A DNA stretch of 64,000 bases from Streptomyces himastatinicus ATCC 53653 (GTDB lineage: Bacteria > Actinomycetota > Actinomycetes > Streptomycetales > Streptomycetaceae). Below are positions 1 to 7,943 of the stretch, in pieces. Made by a program: the position numbers and the translations under genes. A model generated the notes under the pieces. The model was not told where the DNA came from. It was given only the letters and a program-made list of their open reading frames with translations, and searched no databases. The number at the start of each line of letters is the position of its first letter. Position 1 is the stretch's first letter. The DNA is taken from assembly GCF_000158915.1 (NCBI RefSeq), contig NZ_GG657754.1, forward strand, positions 8,736,414 to 8,800,413. The letters are read 5' to 3'.

Positions 1-556
1 GCAGCGTCGGGAGCTCGGTGAGTCTGCCACCGCGGACCCGGTCCGGGTCGAGGTCGGCGGCGAGGCGAGCCGCCCGGTCCGGGTCGGCGTCGACGACGTC
101 GAGTCGCTCAGTACCCAGGTCGAGCAGCGCGTAGGCTGCCGCGGCGCCCGCCCCGCCCGCGCCGACGAGGACGACCCGGCCCAGCGGGGCGCCCGCGAGC
201 CCGTCGACGAGGCCGCGCCGGAAGCCGGTCCAGTCGGTGTTGTGGCCCGCGAAGCCGTCCTCACCGATGACCACGGTGTTCACCGCGCCGATCGCTGCCG
301 CATCAGGGGACAGGGTGTCCAGGTGCGCGAGGACCAGCTGTTTGCACGGATGGGTGATGTTGAGGCCCCGGTAGCCGGCATCCCTGGCTCGCAGCAGCAG
401 GCCGCCGACATCACCCGGAGAGGCCCCCAGGGCGTGGAGGTCCCACAGGTCGTAGCGCAGCTCAAGGCCGAGGACTGTAGCCTCCCGCTCGTGCATCGCA
501 GGGGACAACGAGAACCCGATCCCGCTTCCGATCAGGCCCGTCAGCAGAGTCGTCAC
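1..556 (-). CDS. aroE: Quinate/shikimate dehydrogenase, AroE family (3' end outside window)
   Basis: About 185 residues are visible, read on the minus strand from a GTG at 556; the C-terminus lies beyond position 1. The N-terminal substrate domain shows FSLSPAMH (residues 15-22) and NITHPCKQ with the catalytic Lys near residue 72. The NAD(P)-binding loop follows as GAGGAGAAAAY. The enzyme interconverts shikimate and 3-dehydroshikimate, or quinate and 3-dehydroquinate. The THPCK form of the motif, rather than the biosynthetic TxPxK, is what I recall from catabolic QsuD-type enzymes; that is inference. The start overlaps the stop of the upstream micro-ORF as GTGA, so it is translationally coupled to the aroQ operon. 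Confidence 0.85.
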   Translation of the reverse strand, partial: MTTLLTGLIGSGIGFSLSPAMHEREATVLGLELRYDLWDLHALGASPGDVGGLLLRARDAGYRGLNITHPCKQLVLAHLDTLSPDAAAIGAVNTVVIGEDGFAGHNTDWTGFRRGLVDGLAGAPLGRVVLVGAGGAGAAAAYALLDLGTERLDVVDADPDRAARLAADLDPDRVRGGRLTELPTL

Positions 557-684
557 GATGCCCCCTCGGGGTCGGCCGAGACGAGCACGGCGCCCACCAG
601 GCCGACACCGGGGATCGCCCGAAGCGCGGCGGCGTGGTTGACGGCGATCCCGGTTCCGATGGTGCCGGTCCGCAGCGCGCTCAT
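553..684 (-). pseudogene. Gfo/Idh/MocA-type oxidoreductase N-terminal remnant, 43 codons
   Basis: A 43-codon frame starts ATGA on the aroQ stop and ends GTGA on the aroE start. Its translation opens LRTGTIGTGIAVNHAAALR, the Rossmann opening of Gfo/Idh/MocA dehydrogenases, then stops after about 43 residues where such proteins normally run 330-400. It looks like an internal deletion that fused the first codons to a stop while keeping coupling on both sides. It cannot be an active enzyme. It may persist because it couples aroQ and aroE translation. Confidence 0.55.
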
Positions 685-1136
685 AGGGCGTCCTTCCGTA
701 CGAGGGCACGGTCCAGCGCCTCGACCCCGTAGACGTAGCCCTGGATCCCGGCTCCGACGAAGACCGCCTCGGCGATGTCGGAGACGTAGGAGTGGTGCCG
801 GAACTCCTCGCGCTTGTGCACGTTGGTGATGTGCACCTCGGCGATGAGCAGTTCGGAGGCGAGCAGCGCGTCACGCAATGCCACGGACGTGTGGGTGAAC
901 GCACCCGGGTTGATCACGACGCCGTCCGTGCCCCCGCGCGCCTCGTGGAGCCGGTCGACAAGCGCGCCCTCCCAATTGCTCTGCAAGAAGTCGGCTTTGT
1001 ATCCGAGCGCCTCTGCGCGTTGCGCGGTGATCCGCTCGACGTCAGCGAGAGTGTCGGCACCGTAGAGGGCGGGCTCACGGGTCCCGAGCATGTTCAGGTT
1101 CGGGCCGTTCAGGATCAGCAGGCGGCCGTGCCGCAT
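681..1136 (-). CDS. aroQ: Type II 3-dehydroquinate dehydratase
   Basis: The 151-residue length is normal for the small dodecameric type II enzyme, which interconverts 3-dehydroquinate and 3-dehydroshikimate in the cytoplasm. Family motifs are all present: NGPNLNMLGTRE with the catalytic Tyr in ALYG (residue 25), NPGAFTHTSVALRDAL, and EVHITNVHKREEFRHHS carrying the catalytic His. It begins 10 bases after the transporter gene stop and its own stop overlaps the next start. Sitting between a transporter and an AroE-family dehydrogenase, it probably serves quinate/shikimate breakdown rather than biosynthesis (inferred from context). Confidence 0.95.
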   Translation of the reverse strand: MRHGRLLILNGPNLNMLGTREPALYGADTLADVERITAQRAEALGYKADFLQSNWEGALVDRLHEARGGTDGVVINPGAFTHTSVALRDALLASELLIAEVHITNVHKREEFRHHSYVSDIAEAVFVGAGIQGYVYGVEALDRALVRKDAL

Positions 1137-1145
1137 GGAGGCTCC

Positions 1146-2492
1146 TCACAAGGTGGTGGTCACGCGGGCTGCGGGGGCCGCTGCGGTCGTCCGCGGCGTG
1201 CGTCCCAGCTGTTCCAACGGCACGTGGGCGGTCTCGCGGCCTGCGAAGGCCGCCGCCGCGGCAAGCACGCAGAGCACGGCGAGCAGGATCGCGAGCGGAA
1301 CCCAGCCGAACGCACCCGTGCCGATCATGAGCGCGGCGATGCTGGGCAGGAAGCCCTGGGGCACGTTTGCGAACTGGGTCGAGACCGCCAAACCGGTGTA
1401 GCGGACCCGGGCATCGAACATCTCCGCGTACATTGACGGCCAGACCCCGTTCGGCGCGGCGTAGCACACCGAGCCCAGCAGGACTGAGGCGAGCACGACG
1501 AGTGACCAGTTCGAGGTCGTGATGGCCCAGAAGTAGACGAACACCGACCCGGCGCAGCCCAGGGCGCCCACGGCGAACACCGGGCGGCGGCCGATCTTGT
1601 CCGACAGCTTGGCCCACAACGGGATCGTGACGACCTGGCCGATGTTGGAGATCACGATCGTCCACAGCATCGAGGAGCGCGAGATGTTCCACTGCTCCAC
1701 CGCGTACCCCAGGCCGAACACGGTCACGGTGGTGGAGATCGTGGCGTAGAGGTGGCAGACGACGATCCGGAGGAACGAGCCCCAGTAGTGGCGAATGAAG
1801 ACCATCAGCGGGAACTTGACGACCTCCTGGCTCTCCTTCATTTCCTCGAAGGCGGGCGGCTCCTCCAGCGTGCGACGCACGATCATCGCGACGATCACCA
1901 CGATCGCGCTGGCCCAGAACGGCACCCGCCAGCCCCAGGAATAGAGGGCCTCGGTCGGCAGGGCCGCGACCGGGATGAAGGCCAGTGTCGCCACGACCAG
2001 CCCGGCCTGGGTCCCGGAGAGAGTGAAGCTGGTGAAGTAGCCGCGCCTGCCCTCGGGAGAATGCTCGAGGGTCATCGAGCTCGCGCCGCTCTGCTCGCCT
2101 GCGGCAGAGAACCCCTGCGCCACGCGGCACAGCACCAGCAGGATCGGTGCCCAGACGCCGATGACGGAGTAGCTGGGAAGGCAGCCGATCAGGAAGGTCG
2201 AACCGCCCATGGTGGCCAGCGTGAAGATCAGGACGCGCTTGCGGCCGATCCGGTCGCCGAAGTGGCCGAGGAAGAACGAGCCGATCGGCCGGGCGATGTA
2301 GGCGACCGCGAAGGTCGCCAGCGCGGCCAGCGTGCCGGTGGCCTCGCCGGCGTCGGGGAAGAACACATGGCTGAAGACCAGCGCCGACGCCGATCCGTAA
2401 ATGAAGAAGTCGTAGTACTCGACCATGCTGCCCAGGAAAGACGCGAGTGCGGCCTTCTGGGGTGTTTGGCCCGTTGTCTTCGTATGGGACAC
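1146..2492 (-). CDS. MHS-family MFS transporter, probable shikimate/quinate importer
   Basis: This 448-residue integral membrane protein has about twelve hydrophobic segments. It begins with the metabolite:H+ symporter signature ASFLGSMVEYYDFFIYG and carries the loop motif GHFGDRIGRKRVLIF between TM2 and TM3, plus VAQGFSAAGEQSGA in TM4-5. The family includes ShiA and other aromatic acid or citrate proton symporters. The operon of dehydroquinate/shikimate enzymes makes a hydroaromatic acid the likely substrate; the sequence alone does not fix the specificity. It is separated by 74 bases from the upstream isomerase gene. Confidence 0.88.
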   Translation of the reverse strand: MSHTKTTGQTPQKAALASFLGSMVEYYDFFIYGSASALVFSHVFFPDAGEATGTLAALATFAVAYIARPIGSFFLGHFGDRIGRKRVLIFTLATMGGSTFLIGCLPSYSVIGVWAPILLVLCRVAQGFSAAGEQSGASSMTLEHSPEGRRGYFTSFTLSGTQAGLVVATLAFIPVAALPTEALYSWGWRVPFWASAIVVIVAMIVRRTLEEPPAFEEMKESQEVVKFPLMVFIRHYWGSFLRIVVCHLYATISTTVTVFGLGYAVEQWNISRSSMLWTIVISNIGQVVTIPLWAKLSDKIGRRPVFAVGALGCAGSVFVYFWAITTSNWSLVVLASVLLGSVCYAAPNGVWPSMYAEMFDARVRYTGLAVSTQFANVPQGFLPSIAALMIGTGAFGWVPLAILLAVLCVLAAAAAFAGRETAHVPLEQLGRTPRTTAAAPAARVTTTL

Positions 2493-2566
2493 GAGACACT
2501 TCCTTGTGTCAGGTTCGAGCTGGATTTTGTGACAGATTCACGCCGGGGCGACCGGAGGTCCGCGGA

Positions 2567-3391
2567 TCAGCCGTTGAGAACGGCGGTGGCGGAATCGAAG
2601 GCCTGCCGGGCGGCCTCGTCGACCGGCAGGGCGCGGAACCACGGATCGTTGACCTCGACCGACCAGGGGCCGGTGTAGCCGAGGGTGCGGAGCTCCGCGA
2701 CCAGCGCGCGGACGGGGAGCTCACCCCTGCCCGGCAGTAACCGGGTCGAACGGGCCTTGTGCAGCATGTCCGGGTCGTCCGGGCGGACCCGGGGACCGTC
2801 GTTGAGCTGGACGCCGGCGACTTCCCGGGCGTCGATGTCGTGGAGCACGGCGGCGTCGGCACCGGTGGCGAACCAGTGCCAGATGTCGATCATCACCCCC
2901 GCGTTCGGCGCCCCGCTGCGCCGGACCACGTCGAGTGCCGCGGGATAGTCGCACAGGGCGCCCCAGGCGAATGCCTCCACCGCCAGGGTGACGTCCAGGG
3001 GGGCCAACCGGGCAGCCAGCTCGGCGAGGCGGTCGGCCGCGCGTCCGGGATTGGCCGGTCCGGCGGCGAACTCGCCGGAGGTGACCCGGAGCGGCCCCCA
3101 GGCCCGCGCAGCCTCGGCGAGCGTGACCTCGGCGTCCGACGGCGCCGCAACCGACTCGGCGAGCGCCCACCCACCGAGGAACTCGGCCTCGGTGACGGCG
3201 AGCCCGGCATCGGCGGCCACGGTGCGCACGGCACCGACCCCGCCGTGCGCCGCGAGGTCGGCGAACTGCACACCGATCCCGGTGAATCCCGCCCTCGCGG
3301 CAGCGGCGGCCCGCGCGGCGAAAGGAGTGCGCGCGGGATCGGTGAACCCGGCCCCGTGGAGCGTCACGTAGCTCGCGGTCAGCCCGGTCAC
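2567..3391 (-). CDS. Sugar-phosphate isomerase/epimerase-like TIM barrel, candidate 3-dehydroshikimate dehydratase
   Basis: This 274-residue AP-endonuclease-2-type barrel starts at GTG 3391, which overlaps the dioxygenase stop as GTGA; a longer upstream reading frame is only a shadow of that neighbour. Recognisable pieces are the barrel strands ending VMIDIWHWFATG, GVQLNDGP and WSVEVNDPW, which carry the Asp, His and Glu residues of metal-binding isomerase barrels. Bacterial 3-dehydroshikimate dehydratases (QuiC, or the N-terminal half of QsuB) have this fold, and the operon context fits conversion of 3-dehydroshikimate to protocatechuate. A hydroxypyruvate or inosose isomerase-type activity remains possible. 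Confidence 0.7.
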   Translation of the reverse strand: MTGLTASYVTLHGAGFTDPARTPFAARAAAAARAGFTGIGVQFADLAAHGGVGAVRTVAADAGLAVTEAEFLGGWALAESVAAPSDAEVTLAEAARAWGPLRVTSGEFAAGPANPGRAADRLAELAARLAPLDVTLAVEAFAWGALCDYPAALDVVRRSGAPNAGVMIDIWHWFATGADAAVLHDIDAREVAGVQLNDGPRVRPDDPDMLHKARSTRLLPGRGELPVRALVAELRTLGYTGPWSVEVNDPWFRALPVDEAARQAFDSATAVLNG

Positions 3392-4356
3392 GCGGGCGCC
3401 CCTCCGAAGGGCGGGGTCGCGTGGGTGTGGAACGACTCCGGCACGCCCAGGCCCCATGCGGTGCCGCGGCCTTTCGACTCGGTGTCCCACGTGACGGTCT
3501 CGAAGTCCGGCGCGAAGATGTGGATCCCGCCGGTGAACACTTCGACCCGGTTGCCGCCGGGCTCGTACACGTAGAGGAAGAAGCCTTGAGTGCGCGAGTG
3601 CTTGGCGGGGCCGAACTCGATGAACACGTCGTTCTCGAGGAAGATGTCGGCGGCGCGGATCACATCCGAGGTCTCGGGCACGGCGTAGGCCAGGTGGTGC
3701 AGCCGTCCGGTGGTGGGGGCGGGTTCTTTCGTGAGCGCGAGGTCGTGGGCCTTCGTCATGACCGACAGCCAAGCGCCGACCTCGTCGCCCCCGGCGGGGA
3801 CGAGCCGCTCACGCGGCTTGAACCCGAGGACCTCCTGCTGGAAGCGGCTCGCCTCGGCGACGTCCGGCACCAGCAGGTTGATGTGGTCGATGCGCGCAGC
3901 AGCGGCGCCCTTGGGGGCGAAGCGCTGCGGCTGGTTCGGAAGGGCCGGCGCCTCGCCGGGCGGCGGCACGTACTTCTCGGTCTCGAAGTACACCTCCTGG
4001 ATGTGCCCGCCGACGCCGGTGTAGCGGTAGGCCTTGCCGTGGCCGAAGTCGCCGTCATGCCAGGCGCCCTCGACGCCGTGCTTCTCCAGCGCGGCGACGC
4101 GTCGCTCGAGGGCCTGCGGGCTGGTCGCCCGCCACGCCACGTGGCCCAGACCTGCCTCGGGGGCGCCCGTCAGGGTGAGTGAGGTCAGGACGTCGTCGTT
4201 CCAGGCACGCAGGTGCGCCCGACCGGGGTCCTCGCCGACGAGGGTCAGCCCGTAGACCTCGGTGAAGAACGCGACGGACTCCTCGAGCCGGGGAGTGAGC
4301 AGCTCGGCGTGGCCGAGCTGGGCGATGTCGTACATCGGCTCCGGGTGGCTGCTCAT
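3388..4356 (-). CDS. Extradiol (catechol 2,3-dioxygenase-like) ring-cleavage dioxygenase
   Basis: The 322 residues form two vicinal-oxygen-chelate repeats. The second, active repeat has RIDHINLLVPDV (His 158), GRLHHLAYAVP (His 220/221) and GGNRVEVFTGG (Glu 272), the 2-His-1-Glu Fe(II) triad of type I extradiol enzymes. These enzymes open catecholic rings next to the diol using O2. Its start overlaps the upstream stop as ATGA and its stop overlaps the next start as GTGA, so it is coupled on both sides. The QsuB dehydratase of corynebacteria carries a fused VOC domain, so this could be a split equivalent; equally it may attack protocatechuate or another catechol. Confidence 0.85.
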   Translation of the reverse strand: MSSHPEPMYDIAQLGHAELLTPRLEESVAFFTEVYGLTLVGEDPGRAHLRAWNDDVLTSLTLTGAPEAGLGHVAWRATSPQALERRVAALEKHGVEGAWHDGDFGHGKAYRYTGVGGHIQEVYFETEKYVPPPGEAPALPNQPQRFAPKGAAAARIDHINLLVPDVAEASRFQQEVLGFKPRERLVPAGGDEVGAWLSVMTKAHDLALTKEPAPTTGRLHHLAYAVPETSDVIRAADIFLENDVFIEFGPAKHSRTQGFFLYVYEPGGNRVEVFTGGIHIFAPDFETVTWDTESKGRGTAWGLGVPESFHTHATPPFGGAPA

Positions 4357-4802
4357 CGCACCGTGCCTTCCTCAGCGATGGCCTTGGCTTCCAGCTCGGC
4401 GACACCCTCCAGGATGGACGGCGCGTGATTGGCGATCGAGACCCCACCGAAGAGGTAGGCGAGGTTGATCGCAGCCTGCAGCTCTTCCCAGCTCGCCCCG
4501 GCCCGCCGGGCCGCATGTCCGTGGATCTTCGCCGCGTCCCGCAGCTGCACCGCCAGCACTGCGAAAAGGATCAGCTGGACGGTCTTCTGATCCAGCACAT
4601 CGGTGTAGGTGACGAGGTTGCGGACCTTCTCCTGCGCGAGCAGCAGCTCTGGGTTCGTCCGGCCCAGGCTGTCGAAACGGGCCTGGATACGCGGTGGCAC
4701 GAAGCCCGCCATCTCGCGGTACGTCTGCAGGTAATGGTCGATCTCGTGCTGCTGCTCCGTGGTGGGGACCGCGCCCTCGGCGTCCGGTGTACTGCCAGTC
4801 AT
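4353..4802 (-). CDS. Carboxymuconolactone decarboxylase/AhpD-like protein
   Basis: The 149-residue start at 4802 (MTGSTPDAEG) is chosen because the longer frame upstream only reads through the neighbouring intergenic region. The conserved CMD segment is present as QLRDAAKIHGHAARRAGASWEELQAAINLA, with a histidine in place of the CxxC redox pair seen in AhpD, so the decarboxylase-like branch is more likely than peroxidase support. The first domain, GFVPPRIQARFDSLGRTNPELLL, is the usual dimerisation helix. It is the first structural gene of the operon, 100 bases from the IclR gene. Its substrate is unknown. Confidence 0.75.
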   Translation of the reverse strand: MTGSTPDAEGAVPTTEQQHEIDHYLQTYREMAGFVPPRIQARFDSLGRTNPELLLAQEKVRNLVTYTDVLDQKTVQLILFAVLAVQLRDAAKIHGHAARRAGASWEELQAAINLAYLFGGVSIANHAPSILEGVAELEAKAIAEEGTVR

Positions 4803-4902
4803 GGGTGACCTTCCCGTTTCGGTGGCAAAGGTCACAGTCGTGGCTGCGGCAGGTGTGGCGAAAGCCTGCGTTCCCATTGAGCGGGAGTGCAGGGCGGAAA
4901 AG

Positions 4903-5670
4903 TCAGGGATGGGAGCGAATCTGCTGGTCACGTAGCGAGCGGGAAATGGAGATGGCGGCGGTGCGCACGGCGGGCGCCAGCCGTTCCGGGCGTCCACCAG
5001 TGGTGTGCAGGACGACATCGAGTGCCGCGACAACCGCTCCCGAGGCGTCTCGAATGGGCGCGGCGACCGACAGTGACCCCAGTGTGAGCTCCTCGTAGGC
5101 GAAGGCGACGCCCGTCCCGCGTACGTCGTCGAGGACCCGGACGAGCCGGCCGGGTTCGACGATGGTGTGTCGGGTGAAGCGCGCCAGTGGCCCCGCCAGC
5201 ACATTGGCCTGCACCTCTTTGGGCGCATGAGCCAACAGCACCTTGCCGACCCCGGTGGCGTGCAGCGGCAGGCGCCCGCCGCGGCGCGACTTCACCAGCA
5301 GCGCACCGGCCCCGGAGATCTTCTCTATGTAGAGCGCCTGACTGTCCTGGCAGACGGCGAGATGAACGTTCTCCTTGGTCCCCTCGAACAGGTCCTGCAT
5401 GACCGAGAGGGCGACGTCGCGCAGCGACTCGCCGCGAGGGGCGAGCGATCCGAGCTCCCACATGCGCAGCCCGACCCGGTAGCCGGCACCGTCACAGCGC
5501 TCCAGTCCGCCCCACGCGACGAGCTCGGTGGCCAGCCGGTGCGCCGTCGACAGCGGCAGCCCGGTGCGGGCGCTGAGCTCGTTGAGGGTGAGCTCAGGGG
5601 AGTCAGGGCCGAAGGCGTCGAAAAGCGCGACGACCTTGCTCGTTACTGAGCGCCCCGAAATCTCGGCCAT
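4903..5670 (-). CDS. IclR-family transcriptional regulator
   Basis: The 255-residue protein begins at ATG 5670 behind a good GGAGGG ribosome site. Residues 8-70 form the winged helix-turn-helix (TLNELSARTGLPLSTAHRLATEL). The C-terminal effector domain has the family hallmark RRGGRLPLHATGVGKVLLAH, and SVAAPIRDASGAVVAALDVV lines the ligand pocket. IclR proteins often govern aromatic-acid catabolic operons (PcaR, PobR, QuiR types). It lies at the head of the operon on the same strand, so it probably controls its own and the downstream genes in response to a pathway acid; the ligand is not readable. Confidence 0.9.
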   Translation of the reverse strand: MAEISGRSVTSKVVALFDAFGPDSPELTLNELSARTGLPLSTAHRLATELVAWGGLERCDGAGYRVGLRMWELGSLAPRGESLRDVALSVMQDLFEGTKENVHLAVCQDSQALYIEKISGAGALLVKSRRGGRLPLHATGVGKVLLAHAPKEVQANVLAGPLARFTRHTIVEPGRLVRVLDDVRGTGVAFAYEELTLGSLSVAAPIRDASGAVVAALDVVLHTTGGRPERLAPAVRTAAISISRSLRDQQIRSHP

Positions 5671-5847
5671 GGTCCCTCCGTTCACCGCTTGAACCCGGAC
5701 ATCTCCAGAGACGCCGTTCACTGGACAGACCCGCGTCACCCGTAGCTCTCGCCGTAGGTGGGTGTTCCAGCTGCGAGCAGCCCGGCGGGTCCATTGGAAT
5801 GCTGCGGTGACGCTGGTGTCCAGAGTCTCGCTCAAGACTGGGATGGG

Positions 5848-6009
5848 CAGGGTGTCGCCGGCATGGCCGAGCCCGAGCGCGAGTGCATCCGGGAGAGGTC
5901 TCTGGAAGGCCAGGCCTTCGCTCGCGAGCGCGGCCGCCACGGCGGGCGCCCCAAGGCCGACTGCGACACCGTCTACCGCATCCTTGCCGAGGATGAGCCG
6001 GGGAGCTGA
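5848..6009 (+). pseudogene. Serine recombinase (resolvase) fragment
   Basis: A plus-strand reading gives AGMAEPERECIRERSLEGQAFARERGRHGGRPK followed by TVYRILAED. This matches the end of the catalytic domain (AEFERxxIRERT) and the start of the DNA-binding part (ARxRGRxGGRP) of Tn3/Hin-type resolvases. The catalytic serine region and most of the HTH are missing. The sequence upstream to 5671 contains no recognisable gene. It is probably a leftover of a transposon or invertase. Confidence 0.6.
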
Positions 6010-6199
6010 ACAGGCACCGAGGGGACCAAGATCAACTCATTGCCCCTTCGACCTGTATCTCGGTGATACCCGGAGTCCGGGTGCCGATGCCGCTGATCGG
6101 GAGTCCCAGTGCTGTCCGAGGCGCACTCGTACCCGCCCTGGGGCGGTGGGGCCGGACTCCAAGGTGCCGTTAAGGAGTTCGGCGCGTTCCTGAGGCCGA

Positions 6200-6749
6200 T
6201 CAGGCCCGGGTGGGAGCCGGGGCGAGGAAGGGAGGGCCGAGTGGGCCGGTCAGCTCGGTGTCGATGCCACTGGTCGTGACCTGCCGGCGGAGGTCGGTGA
6301 GGGTGGGCTGCGGGGTGAGTTCGGTGGTGCGTCCGCCGGAGGCGCGCAGCAAGGTGACCATGTGGCGCAGCTCGTCGAGGGTGTCGACGCTGAGCGAGCG
6401 GATGGTGCGGGCGCCTTCCTTGAACGCCGTTTCCTTCGCGGCGACTTGCAGAATCGCCGGCCTGCACGGCGATCAAGCTGCGTTCGCGGGCTTCCTCGAT
6501 CTCGACCAGCCGACGAGCCAGGTCCCGCCGTGCCTGGACGAGCCGGCCCAGCAGGACGGGGGAGGCGGCAGTGGCGAGTGTGTAGAAGAAGTAGACGACG
6601 GTCCTGGTGCGGTCGTCCTGGCGCACGGTGCCAGCCGCTTTCGCGCCCGTGGTGGTCGCGACAACCTCGATGTCGTCGGCCGCGTTGAGTATGAGCCGGA
6701 AACCGGAGCGCACCAAGGCCTCGTCGTCCACCACCACTACCCGGATCAC
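6200..6749 (-). pseudogene. Remnant of a NarL-type two-component system (regulator N-terminus plus kinase pieces)
   Basis: From GTG 6749 the minus strand reads VIRVVVVDDEALVRSGFRLILNAADDIEVVA, the first ~30 residues of a NarL-type response regulator. It then jumps to YTLATAASPVLLGRLVQARRDLARRLVEIEEARERSLIAVQAG, a histidine-kinase dimerisation segment with a truncated H-box. After a frame change comes TIRSLSVDTLDELRHMVTLLRASGG to a stop at 6200, the region before a missing ATPase domain. At least two deletions and a frameshift are needed to explain it. No functional product is expected. Confidence 0.7.
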
Positions 6750-6922
6750 GGGTGCTCGCTGGTTCCGTCTGAACGCTGGGCCATCACCCGACCGACCTTT
6801 CCTGCCCACAGCTCGGCGTCCACGAGCGGCCGCCCTTGTGGTGCTCGGTCAGCTTGACCAGGTGCTCGCTCGAGTATGTGATGTTCCACGGCTTCCCAGT
6901 CGGTGAAGGACGGAGTCGGCGA

Positions 6923-6954
6923 AGAGGGCCCGTCAGCGAGCTGGCGGGCCCTCT
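6923..6954 (-). terminator. Hairpin at the 3' end of the cupin gene
   Basis: A perfect 10-bp stem (AGAGGGCCCG at 6923-6932 with its complement at 6945-6954) encloses a 12-base loop. The loop contains the cupin stop codon at 6933-6935, so the last codons are part of the stem. There is no clear T-tract, as is common in Streptomyces terminators. Confidence 0.55.
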
Positions 6955-7460
6955 CGGGTGGGTGTCTGGCTGTCGAGCATGTCGGTGAAGTAGGTGTCGT
7001 GTCGCACCTGGAAGGCTTTGAGTTCTTCGCGGTTGCGTTCCACGTACTCGGCGGCCTTCTCGAAGTACTCCTCGCGAGGTGCGCCCGGCGAGAAGATCAT
7101 CAGCATGGACAGGGGCTCGTCGGAGTCGTTCTGGAAGGCGTGCAGGCCGCCTGCGGGGACGTAGAGGAAGTCTCCCTCCCCGCCGGTGATCCAGCGTTCG
7201 CCGTTGTAGAACTCGACCTCGCCGGACATGACGTAGAAGGATTCCGAGATCGTCCGGTGGAAGTGTTCCTTGGCGCCCATGGTCTTCGGCCCCATGTCGA
7301 CCTTGTAGAGGCCGTACTCGCCGCCGGTGGTCTCCGGGGTGGCCACGTAATTGATGCTGGAGGCGCCGACGAAGTCGGTGTCGGGCTGCTGGGGCGCGGG
7401 GCGGTGCAGCGCGCTGACCGCGCCCTTGTCGCTGAAGTAGCGCGGGTCGGGGTAGGACAT
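6933..7460 (-). CDS. Cupin-domain protein
   Basis: A 175-residue cytoplasmic protein with a single cupin barrel. Motif 1 reads KEHFHRTISESFYVMSGEVEFY and motif 2 GDFLYVPAGGLHAFQNDSDEP, supplying His/Glu/His metal ligands. The C-terminal helix EEYFEKAAEYVERNREELKAF and the overall length resemble quercetinase-like or polyketide-associated cupins. The start ATG 7460 has a plausible AAAGGAA site. It is the only intact gene between 5.7 and 8.5 kb and has no operon partner, so the substrate cannot be inferred. Confidence 0.8.
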   Translation of the reverse strand: MSYPDPRYFSDKGAVSALHRPAPQQPDTDFVGASSINYVATPETTGGEYGLYKVDMGPKTMGAKEHFHRTISESFYVMSGEVEFYNGERWITGGEGDFLYVPAGGLHAFQNDSDEPLSMLMIFSPGAPREEYFEKAAEYVERNREELKAFQVRHDTYFTDMLDSQTPTREGPPAR

Positions 7461-7625
7461 GTGGTTCCTTTCGCGAGGGCGGCTTGAGACCGCGACATCG
7501 TTTTGGGAGAGGTGGGCCGGTGTCCGACGCCCCGGTCTGCGGCGTTGCCGCAGATGGGCGTGCGGGCCGGATCGGTGGCGAGGCTGCCTCCACTTCTCGT
7601 GAAGGTCGGCGGGGCGGGCCGCGGT

Positions 7626-7943
7626 TCAGACCGCGGTGACGACGTCGTCGTAGGCCAGTCGGGGCAGCCGGGGTTACCAGGCGTTGGGGCCCGGGCGGCC
7701 GATGTTGACGACCATCAGCGGGGCGTGGTCGTCGTCGAGGAACTCCTTGCGCAGGCCGTCGGCGTCGTACCCGGTCATGGGCCCGGCGGCCAGCCCGGCC
7801 GCCCGCACGCCGATGAGGAAGTACGCGGCCTGGAGCGCCCCGTTGAGCCTGGCGGCCTCCTCGCGTACGGGCCGCTTCGCGAAGTGCGTGTCCTTCGCGT
7901 CGGGCGCGAACGGCAGCAGCCGCGGCAGCTCCTCGTGGAACTC
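7626..7943 (-). pseudogene. Nitroreductase-family (RutE-like) C-terminal fragment with nonsense codon
   Basis: The minus strand encodes EFHEELPRLLPFAPDAKDTHF through LNGALQAAYFLIGVRAAGLAAGPMTGYD to LMVVNIGRPGPNAW. This is the C-terminal half of the malonic-semialdehyde reductase RutE/nitroreductase family. A TAA at 7674-7676 stands where family members have a residue after NAW. The frame then continues as PRLPRLAYDDVVTAV to a TGA at 7626, the normal tail, so a point nonsense mutation occurred in addition to loss of the N-terminal half. The break at 7943 abuts another truncated gene on the opposite strand. Confidence 0.72.
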
